Assembly (NCBI RefSeq): GCF_023101765.2
Contig: NC_064215.1
Span: 6,820,001-6,884,000 of the forward strand
Length of the DNA stretch: 64,000 nucleotides
Direction of reading: 5' to 3'
Source of the DNA: Spodoptera frugiperda
Taxonomy: Eukaryota; Arthropoda; Insecta; Lepidoptera; Noctuidae
Each line of letters begins with the position of its first letter. Within the stretch, counting starts at the first letter, position 1. A program made the translations under genes and the position numbers. Shown here in pieces: positions 35,325 through 46,300 of the stretch. The notes under the pieces are model-generated. The model ran no database searches, was not told the DNA's origin, and worked only from the letters and a program-made list of their open reading frames with translations.

Positions 35325-36829
35325 ATGCATCGATAGTTACTAAGTTTACTGATAGACGTTTGTATACAAGTTACGTGGGAGACTTTTTAAATTCTGAACT
35401 GACAATAAGCGTATTTTAAGTCGTATTGTGTTCGTTCGAAGTGCGATTGGAAGCGGAGTGCAAGCTGTTTGTATCACAGAGCACGTATGTACGATGTGTC
35501 TGTCTTATTTCTTCATGTAGCATTTTATTTTGTGGAGCTACATCTTCGCCTTGCAGGTTCTTAACGACGATACGCTCTCAGAATTATATTACTGCTCACA
35601 TTTTGCTCGTAGGACGATTCCGTTCCGTCTTATGTTCGGCTCAGGTATCGTGATTAATGGTGTTCTTGATGATTTTGTTCGAGATAAAAAAGAAAATTCG
35701 AATGTTTTCCGTGGGCGGGCTGACGAAGCTAATTTTACTTTGACAAGATTAATTGATGGGGTAAAATTTTGTTTCCCTTTATTGGTGTTTTAAAGCGGTA
35801 TTTTCGCTTTCGCAAAATAAGCCAGCTGAGATAATAATCATTGATCAAACATTTTTGTTCATTTAATAGCAGAAATATTTATATTTATAAATGATTAAAT
35901 GAGGGTAATCAATAATAATCGCAATGTTTAATTTGAGCCTCAAAGCTTTTTCACTATATTACCGAATTGAGCCCGAAACCTTTATTCATAATAATTTTTA
36001 CTGTCTGTCTCTCTTCATATAATATTATAAAATATCATTTTGCTATCAATATTTGCGTGTTATATTCTATTATTCTCTATATGTCGTCAGTATCATTATA
36101 CTCTATATGCTTTCCAATACAAGTAGTATATTGAACATAGTGGCTTTGTCGAAATGATAATACCAGGGATATTGATATTGTACTCATTATTATAAGCCGA
36201 ATCAATTGAATTCTGCGTATTTTGGTGTAATGATTTAATTAATTGATTTATTTGTGCAAAAACAATCCGCAATTTTTTAAAGAAAATTTAAGTAATGAAA
36301 TTATTATCATTTTACGAAATACTCCTCGAAATTCAGTGTTAAATACCGACGACTTACTTTTTTGGACAAATTGTAGGTACACTGCATATTTATTTAAACA
36401 TAGTATTGCCTATAGGAGTCGGATCAAATTGCACCATGATCGCATGAGATGAATCTATTAGATGTAATATAAGTCAATGTCCTTGAGACAGCTTAAGTCG
36501 TATCACGTCTAGACATTTATGTATTTAGAAATCATACTTACTGGTCTAAGTGACAACACTATACGTATATCATAGAAAAAACTACACAGTTGCACTGTGG
36601 ATTTTTTTTTTCACACCTCATAAGTTCAGATGACCTGTAAAATCAAAATAAGACGTTTATGGATTCAATAATATTCACTAAATCGTTTCTTTATAAAATC
36701 GCTTGATGTTATTGGGTAACAGAACAAATGTATGGAAAGTCAAGTTTTTAACATAACGTTATACTCTATACTTTGGTTACGTTTAACTATAGTATAATTC
36801 GTTACAGTTAAACTTAACCAAATATGACT
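35325..36829. other. Downstream/intergenic, no further gene seen
   Basis: The first 450 bases keep a balanced composition (open frames 35426-35653 and 35530-35793 overlap in different phases) and may be 3' UTR of the 170-aa gene. After that the DNA is AT-rich with nothing supported. Confidence 0.4.
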
Positions 36830-36953
36830 AAAAACCACCCCGTTCATACTCCTGCTTTTCGAGCCGAAGTCCTGGTAAACCCGCTAGGAAGTCCGCAGCT
36901 CCGGATCAGGGATCAGCCTTACTGGGTCTGTGTTGGTCTGATGGCCCTTTGAG
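36830..36953 (-). repeat. Interspersed repeat, family B, inverted copy
   Basis: On the minus strand: GGGCCATCAGACCAACACAG, CCCAGTAAGGCTGATCCCTG, ATCCGGAGCTGCGGACTTCC TAGCGGGTTTACC, GGCTCGAAAAGCAGGAGTAT and GGGGTGGTTTTTAG. Together with 58830-59039 it shows that the family begins with a GCCATCAGACCA block. Confidence 0.65.
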
Positions 36954-37304
36954 GCGCGCGCAGAACAAAACCAACTATGTATACATAGTCTATTTAGATA
37001 ATTCTACTGATTTAGATCAACCAGTATTAAATAACAATATTTCACTGGCCAATTAGTTCCCACCATCCTTCGATAATGATACTTAAAACTGCATATAATC
37101 CACAATTCACTACTTAAAAATAACCCAATTGCCGTGATAAAAACAATTATTATCAAATACTATCAGAACGGACAAGTCAAGTTCAATGTCTCCGTAGAAT
37201 ATTTTGATTTCCATTTGCGTTTGTGTTGAATCATTCGTAGAGTAACCGGTGCATCTTATTCATTTTATTCAAGGAGGATGAAAGAGACAGACATATGTGG
37301 TGGT

Positions 37305-37384
37305 TATCATCACGTGTTGTTTGTATACTTGTACTAGTTGTTCAACTATCATCAGTGTGAACGGCTGTCATTCTCAATTTAAAA
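37305..37384 (+). promoter_or_regulatory. Candidate core promoter / 5' UTR of the methanethiol oxidase gene
   Basis: Immediately upstream of the proposed first coding exon. It contains a perfect CACGTG E-box (37311-37316) and an arthropod-type initiator, TCAGT (37352-37356, in catcagtgtgaacg), which would give a 5' leader of about 31 nt. No clear TATA or DPE. Assignment rests on position and motifs only; further non-coding exons upstream cannot be excluded. Confidence 0.35.
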
Positions 37385-37394
37385 ATGTCTTGTT
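37385..37394 (+). CDS. SELENBP1: SELENBP1 coding exon 1 (10 coding nt: Met-Ser-Cys + first base of Cys4)
   Basis: ATG TCT TGT T followed by a strong donor, GTGAGTAA (37395). The single leftover base T joins the leading GT of exon 2 to make TGT (Cys), giving M-S-C-C-T-H-G-P-G-Y, the expected start for this family (a Cys-rich N-terminus before GPGY). It was chosen because phase, donor quality and residues all agree. It lies 8.2 kb upstream of exon 2, so a different first exon cannot be excluded. Confidence 0.65.
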
Positions 37395-40300
37395 GTGAGT
37401 AATTTTTTTTTCTTTTGATATTCCTTTTTCAAAATATTTTGTGCCGTCTTTTGTTTTTAATTTTTAGTTTATGCTATCTGTATAATATTTGCATGTTTGT
37501 TATGTCTTACTGTTTTCAAGGCTGCGTTCCGTTTTATTTTGTTTATACTCGTGACCTTCAAAATGACAATTGTATTTTATAGTTATTGTAATTTGTTTAG
37601 TTGATTTATTGGTTGTTAGTGTGATTGCTGAATACTTAGTCTTAGGTTGAGGCATTATTATGTTTATTATTTATATCTTACAGTTTTTACTTGGATAGTA
37701 TGGTTACACTAAAAATATCTAGGTACTTAGGTAATAATTATTACGTACATTATATTGTATTTTAGGTACTAATGTAATGAATAAACTCATCAACTTAACT
37801 AAAAAAAATATGAAGTAATGAACGTATGGGCACAGGTTCATTAACCTTTTGACAATATTGTTATCACTCGCTTAGTAACAAACATTTTTTATATTTTATC
37901 TGCTATACTTGGGTGTATACCCGTAGTGTTCATTAAATAAACACCATCGTGTTTGTCAAGTAGTCACAATTACGATGAAGCCCAGCATATTTGTAATCAT
38001 TTTAAACCGTCTTCAAAATAAGGAGGTTCTCAGTTTGACCTGTATGTATGTTTGTGCGCGATTATTTCGTGTCTTGCTAAACCTATTTTGATGCGGTTTT
38101 TAGACTAAGGACAAGGTTTTAGGTTTACCTTTATATAAAAAAAAGTTTTATAACGTTATGTTGGTCCAGGTTTGTTTACCTATTAATTTGTAGTTATTTA
38201 AGCCACATATTGATTCTATAAGATATTTAATACGTTGTCTAGACAGATTTTTTTTATCACATAACACTATCACACTAAATGTTATAGATGTAAAAATTTG
38301 TTTTTCGTTATTTTCGATGTTTGTCCGTCAATCACACTGAAACTACTGAACAGATACAGTATACTGACCGGGTATGAGTTGGCTTGGGTGATAGGATTTA
38401 ATCCCACGGGAAGGCAGGCAAAGCAGCTGTAGAAGCTAGTTTATGATACCGATAAAATAAAGAGACAATAGACAGTGATATCTATCTATACATATAATAA
38501 AATCGTAGAAAAGTGCTGTCTGTACATTGAAAATAAAAATAAAAAAAATAGCAGGGGTTATTGTTATGTCGATGTCGAACCCAAAAATGTAATTAACTTT
38601 TTTTTTGTCTGTTTGTCTGTTTGTCTGTTTGTCTGTTCGTCTGTGCGCGCTAATCTCAGAAACGGCTGATCCGAGTTGGATGCGGTTTTCACGAATATAT
38701 TGTGGGATGCTTAAATTTACATTTAGTGTTTGTTTCATGTCAATCGGTTCATAAATAAAAAAGTTATGTCAAATTAAAGAATCACGTCGAACATTCTATG
38801 CTTATACCATTAATCTCCGCAACTATTTGACGGATTTGGTTGAAATTTGGTACAGATATAGTTTAGAACCTTAGAAAGGACATAGATATATTTTTATTTC
38901 AAAAATCAAAAAATAAAAATAACAAATAAATTATTTATAAATAATTCTATGTCGATCGTTACACGACTTCGGTTGATGTTATTGTTTTAATTCATCAAAA
39001 AAAAGTAAATAAATAGTAAAAAGGTATGAAAAAAATAATATCAATATAATAAAACATTTAGTACAAAGAAAATGCTCTAACGGAGTATAGATAATTCTAT
39101 GTCGATCGTTACACGACTTCGGTTCATGTTATTGTTTTAATTCATCGAAAAAAGTAAATAAATAGTAAAAAGGTATGAAAAAAATAATATCAATATAATT
39201 AAACTTTTAGTACAAAGAAAATGCCCGAACGGAGTATAAATAAATAATCCAAGTTGTCTTTATCCTCGATAGATGGCGTTGGGATCGAAATAGATCGCGC
39301 TATGGTTTCGTTACATTCATTTGGTTGGGTATCGGCCGAGCGCTTCGGTACTATCGTAGAAAAAGTGTATTATCAGTCGTATGATTATTTGTCTGTAGTG
39401 GTCCTGCTGTTTCGTATATTCTAAATTGGTTTCGTTGTATTTGTCAATTAATAAGTTTATTTGTTGGGTTTTCCTGGTTTTTTGGTTAAACTATTTAACG
39501 TAGGTTTAGTTTGATATCGATTATTAGTAGTTACTGTAGTTAGTTTTTTTAATAAAATTGTAAGTCTAATTTATAAATTAATTAGATTAGATTTAAGTCG
39601 TTTCTTTTAAATTATTTAGTTTAAGCTTGGTTATTATAGCATAGAGGATAGGTTGTAATATAGTTTCTTTTTTAATTGTTATAAATTCGTAATTCGTAGC
39701 TTTCTTTAGTTTTAAGTTAGTTTAAGTCCGTTTTTAAACTATTTTTTCAATACCCTAAGTGAGTATACATCTATTAAATTCAAACGCAGAGCTCATTATG
39801 TTGATTTTTGAAGAGTTCCCTGGAATATCTTCCACATCTCATTTTTGAAGAGATCTCGCGAGATCGGGAACTATGTGGTTAAAACCAAAAATTTGCCGGA
39901 AGTCACTATTCCACGCGAACGAAGTCGCGGGCAAAAGCTAGTATCTAATATATCTATTTATCATCAACAGTCATGTATTATGTGAGAAGCTAGTCAATGA
40001 CTTACTAATAGACTTGGTCACGTCAGCTCTTAACAGTCTAAGTACACTTCAGACTCTTGTTTGTTAATTTAATGTTAATTGCAAATAGGTAATTACAGTT
40101 GAATTGTATCTACATAGTAAATATTTGAACTAAGCTATTGCAAAAGGAAATCATATGATACATTTTTAGTTTAAAATTCAGTTTAAGTTTTAAATTTGAT
40201 TGATTTTATAGGAGCAGAACTAATGATCGGTTTCATTAAGGTTTAAAAGTTGTTTTTGGACTCTAAAGATAGATTATTTCTTCTTACTAATATTATAAAC

Positions 40301-43300
40301 GCGAAAGTTTGTGAGATTAAGTATTTGTGAGGAATGTTTGTTGCTCAATCATGTCAAAACTGCTAAAGTGATCAGGATGAAACTTGAGATTGTAGTCTGG
40401 AATAACATACAGGCTTCGGGTGCGAAGATGTGGACAGAAACTAATTTTGATATAAACTCTATAATATACAAATTATTTTACACACATATAATAATGTAGA
40501 TTGTTGAAATTACATTAGAAATAATTACTAAACAAACGGGGAACACGTCTACTCGTTATAAAAAAAAAAAAATCTGACGTAAAGACATTTTTCTATGCGC
40601 ACCTTTCTACACTCTATGTTGCGTTGACAGGGCAATGATGTCATGTGTGTTTGTATTCTTGTCAAAATGCATTTATCAGAGGGGGAAGAATGCCCCTTAC
40701 CTTTTAAAAATTGGGGTAAGAAATATGGGGTTTCATGCTTGTATGCACAATCCTAATGGAAAATATTGGTGCAGATAATTGCGTAACACAGATAGTATGA
40801 GAATGAAGTTTGAAGCTGTACTTTACTACTTATAATGACTTTACTGCCTGCAACTTCGTCAGTGATACAATTTACTTACGAATTATTCAGTTAATATACT
40901 GCTATCAGAGTCATCAATATCATTGTGCGGTTGCTTGTAGTGTTTTATTTACACAAGTGTCAGATTATTTAGAATTCGATTTGAATAACATAATTAGATA
41001 CCAAAAATATAAATGACCAATCTTGACTCAAAAGACTGAGCACTTGAATGATAAGCATGTTAAACTAAAATATTTGGCTAAACGACCAAAAACCAATCCG
41101 TAATTAAATAAAATTGGAACATGATAACATTAAAACATTTTAATCGTTTTATTTTTAAAGCCTTAATAGTTCGCTATTCAAATCTTTAACGCAATATGGC
41201 TACCGAGTCATGATCCGGCCGGTTGCTCCCAAATTGCTATTTGTCAGCTCTTTAACAAACTTATTCGTCCGTGTCACATGATAAGCGAAATAAAGGGCCG
41301 GTAAAAGGTCGTAGTATGAAAAAAAGTGTCAGAAACATCAAGCCAGTTGCAATTTATCATTGCTTGCCGCCCCAGGCCTGCCCTCAAAGCGCCTTAAACG
41401 AGATCCCTCAAACGAACCCTAGTGATTTTAATCTCACTGTTTAGATAAAGATTCCTTTTTGTGGATAGAAAATTTTCAAGAAGTCCCTTTGAATATTAAA
41501 GATTAAGGGTGCTTTTTCAACAGAGATGTGCTTTGCTGCATAGTTTTTGATGAGTTTAGTTTCCACCAATCTTTTTCATTGGTACACATAGCTTAGCACT
41601 GGTGGAAACGAACTCAGCTAAGGTATATCTTTATATATATAATTCTTCTGTAAGTGTGTATGTCACTGAACTTCTCTTAAAAGACTGGACCGATTTCGAT
41701 GAAATTTTTTGTGTGTCTTCAAGGGGATCTGAGAATGGTTTAGATTCACAATTTTGTCCGCTGGACAAGGTTTTTTAATTAATTTTTAATTTATTAGTAG
41801 TTGTTGATTTTGGAATGTTTTATATTGGATCCGACAGACGGCGCTACCATCGCAGTGTCAAATATTAATGACGTTAGATATTGTCATAACATTTGAATAA
41901 TAATTTTCACCAAAAAGGTCCAGAATGTTTTAGCTTATTAAAAAAAAGATTAAAATTTTCAAATTAAAGACGTGTAGACAGGACAACGTCTGTCGGGTCC
42001 GCTAGTTTTTTATATGGAAAGATGCGTACTATGGATGCGTGCTATCGATGTGTGCTATGCTCGAGTATACGATGTATCGATAATAGGGAAGCCCCTATTA
42101 TCGATACATCTTATACTCGAGCTGCGCATCTTACTCGCACAGCTATACCTATAGCTTAGTATCAGTGGAAACGGTTACATAGTTTCAGACCTTAGCTATT
42201 ACATCTTCGTAGCATGGTTACATTGTATAAAATCGTTGGTGGAAAAGCACCCTTAAGTTCGCTTTGAGGTTGCGATTTTTTTATTAGTAATTTTAGAACG
42301 TTTTCGAATTATTCTAGATTGAGGGCCGTTATATATCACTCGAATTATAAATGGGAGAATAACCTCTGTTCTTTAAAAATAACCTTATCTTAATTTGATA
42401 TATCACAGAATTGTATCATTACAAGTTTTAGTGTTTATGCAATGCAGGTATATTCGCATTGCATTCGTCTGTCCACAAAAATTGTATGCAGGCAACGTCG
42501 CCCAGTGCTTATAGCAATGTATATTAATGATATCTTAGAATCTATTTAATAATAATAAGCACTTAATACCAAATTATTTATTCTATGTCCGTTCAAATAG
42601 GTAGGTAGTTGTTATGCAATGTTAATGCAGTCGTTTAAATATAAATATAGACAGACAAGTACTCCTTAGTAAAGAAGATATGTAATCAAAACAAGAACGT
42701 TTTAACGATTGAGAAATAACAGCTATAATATACACCGCCAGCAATATTTTTTACCTCCTCCATTTTTTTAAGTCAGGTTATTTTCTTAAAGCCTTCTCCT
42801 TAGTCTGAAAAATATTTTGCTAAAATCTGCATTAAAATCGAAAAATACTATGTACTAAATAAAAAGTGAGTGTACATTATATAGCGGCATTACCTGCCGT
42901 AATATGCACCTCTGCCTCCCCCTTCAGGAATAAAAGGCGTGACGTTGCTATCAGCGTACAAGAATCTTGGTAATAGTCCTTCATTTAATCAACTTCACTA
43001 CTAATGTTGAGAGACAACATAACTTTGTGATCGCGTGACAAGGATAGTTGGGATCCAAAGAAAATAATACTAATCAGATTACGGAACTAGATGTACACTT
43101 TACGCAGCGAGTAATTAATTTTGTAAATAAAAGGGGACCCTTCGCGGCTTTAACTATTGAGTCCGATAGTGATTTTGTTTTTTTTTTCCTTCTTTGCTAG
43201 TATGATTTGTACAGACAATACTCGTAGTTTTAATAGGGATACACATAATAGTGTACATTTGTACACTTTTCTAGTATATGTGTGTAGTGAATTAGATGAG

Positions 43301-46300
43301 CATCTTCTGTTCCGTTATTATTATGATAGTTCAGAATAAATATGTCATATAATTTAAATTTTAGTACCTGGATCAACTTCATTGTGATCGGTATATACAT
43401 ATCGCGATCTAATTTCGTGAGTACAGATTTAATGTCATAATAATTCAGTGACATACTGGTTTAAATGAGATACTCATTTAATAAGAAATAAATGACATAT
43501 TATTATTGATTATTGACAAATTATACATAATATTTAATTGACATACTAATTTAATGACTGATTTACTAATTAATGTTTGTATTGTTATCATACAATACCT
43601 ACTAACATTAATTTTTAAGTTCACTTCTTCACGGTTAAGTTTATTGTTACTAACAAAATTATGGACATGAACCGAAGTCGTGTAACGATCGACATAGAAT
43701 TATTTATAAATAATTTATTTCTTATTTTTATTTTTTGATTTTTGAAATAAAAATATATCTATGTCCTTTCTAAGGTTCTAAACTATATCTGTACCAAATT
43801 TCAACCAAATCCGTCAAATAGTTGCGGAGATTAATGGTATAAGCATAGAATGTTCGACGTGATTCTTTAATTTGACATAACTTTTTTATTTATGAACCGA
43901 TTGACATGAAACAAACACTAAATGTAAATTTAAGCATCCCACAATATATTCGTGAAAACCGCATCCAACTCGGATCAGCCGTTTCTGAGATTAGCGCGCA
44001 CAGACGAACAGACAAACAGACAAACAGACAAACAGACAAACAGACAAAAAAAAAGTTAATTACATTTTTGGGTTCGACATCGACATAACAATAACCCCTG
44101 CTATTTTTTTTTTTTTATTTTCAATGTACAGACAGCACTTTTCTACGATTTTATTATATGTATAGATAGAAGACTAAATATTCATATACACAGGTTTGTC
44201 TATAACTAGCAACGTAGTTATGCAATTTGTAGCCGAAACAATGGGTTATTGATGGGATTAAGCCGAACAAAGGAGTAATTTATATGCAAGCATTACCTGA
44301 CGTGATTACCCAAATTGCAAGGGGTGACATCCCCTGTGTTTGTCCGCCACCCTCGTTTACCCGGGAAAAAAATAACGTTTTGATGCCTATCGACGATTTA
44401 TATGAATTGACATTTATGTATTTAAAAAGAAAATTGGGGTTCGAAATATGAATATTTGGAGGGAAAAACGAAAAGTCATTGGATTGATTTTTTTTCATAA
44501 ATGTGTATTTGCGTCATTATCGTAAATCGAATATCGAATGTAGCTTGAATGTTTGTATTTTTTTTTATTCTTTCGAAAGACATGCGACCTTTTTATATAT
44601 TTTTTTAAGAGACACGAGAAGGTATCTGTTGTTTCATTATACACTTGTCTTAAATTATAATAATGATTATATAATATTATAATTATGATTATACATATTA
44701 TATTGTTCAGAAGTTCCTATCTCTTAAGCCGTAAGCGGGCGTAGCTTGAATTTCTCCCGTTACTGCTTATTACTGAATATATTTTTAATTTTGTTTTAAA
44801 TTAAATATTTAAAAATGTACTAAACAAGTAAGACAAAAAAAATAAATGATAATAATTACATTCAATTGTCAAATCAAAACTAGATACTATAACAAAAATA
44901 AAACAAACTGAAAGTTTAAGTTACGATATTTGAATAAATCTGCAGTTCTTGAATAGCCTGGCCAATAAGCCTGGTAAATACTAAAGCAGTCAGGCGACTT
45001 CTCAACCTTAAACATTTTTGCATGTAAAAAGGTTAGTAGGGGCGCAATTAGTTCCTACTTGTTTTTGAGAACGCTGCACTGAATCTAAAGCTTCTGGACT
45101 TTCCTAACAAATGCTTTTGAATATTTTATGATTATGAGTACGGTACTTATTTTTTATTTTTGTTTATGAAAGTTTAACTAATTATAAATGTGAAAGTTTG
45201 TTTGTTTGGATGTTTGTCCGACAATCATGGTGAAAATACTGAAAGGATTTTGATGAAATTAGGTATACATACAGGGTATGCTGCAGTTAACTTAGGTGAT
45301 AGGGTACTTTTTATCCTACATCTAATGCTTTTGATTTGACTACGATTTTCTTATTAATTTAATTATTTAATAGAGGAACTCTTTAAAGTTATATTTAGCA
45401 CAAACTAGTGTACATATTGTGTCGTACGTAAATGAGTCAGTTAAATTCAGCCAGTTAGTTGCACTCACAGTTTTAATAACTGCTTTAAAGGAGTATTGTA
45501 ACAAAATAAATGTTAGTCATGTTTTGTTCCTCTTTCCTAATTTCCTTCAATTTAATTTAATATTTTTTCTGTTTTCCCAGGTACTCATGGACCTGGCTAT
45601 GCGTCTCCTTTAGACGCCTTCAAAAACGGGCCCAGGGAAGAATTGCTTTACGTGATCTGTGTTCAGCCTGACCAAACTAAGCAAGACTATTTAGCCACGG
45701 TCGACGTGGACCCTAAATCACCGACGTATAGTCAGGTTAGTGTTTATTGATCGGCAAAATTTTTCGATATTTTTTTTCATAACTATTTCTTACTACTTCA
45801 AGAAAGGATGTTGTGGAGAAGTAAATTAAAAAAAATGTTTGCTATGACAAGTCGCCTTACATTTAATTTAAAATACTAAAACCATAGCTTATCATAAAGT
45901 AAACATTATTGGAAACTTATAGCTATATGCATGTGAAATCACCAAAAAAATCCATCATCTTTAAAATTATCCCACTTTCATCGTTTGTAGACGAATTCAA
46001 TACGAGTTTTGACAGTTAAAAATCTTCACTTCACACTGTATATTTTGAATGAAACCTGTCTATTATACAGCGACACGTGCTTTTGCAGCACTGCTGCTAA
46101 TTAGCGAAGTGCCATGTCGTTCAACCTTTGTACAAGGCTTAACCCTAGCTAAAGCTTTCCAGCCAAATGCTGAAAGCGCTTCAGCCGATATAAGTGTGAA
46201 TTCACCATTCAATTTACTAAGCCGCATCTACTATTAGTGTTGTCTTTGACGTCAAAATTTAAGCCATGCCTAAGCCAGGACGCAAATGGCACACCTCTCT

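Larger units (their letters stand above)
41507..42252. mobile_element. piggyBac-like MITE (TTAA target), interrupted by a Helitron
   Basis: Terminal inverted repeats: left GGGTGCTTTTTCAACAGAG; right (reverse complement) GGGTGCTTTTCCACCAACG. Each end is flanked directly by TTAA (41503-41506 and 42253-42256), the target duplication of piggyBac-type elements. Inside, subterminal blocks (gcttagcactggtggaaacg; gcttagtatcagtggaaacg) recur. A complete Helitron (41628-42005) is inserted within it, so the original element was about 370 bp. No transposase frame. In SELENBP1 intron 1. Confidence 0.75.

Noticed and set aside
38475..38669. ORFs at 38475 (+), 38436 (-) and 43906 (+)
   Set aside because: They lie in two copies of the same non-coding Helitron; the shared 'protein' is a repeat artefact.
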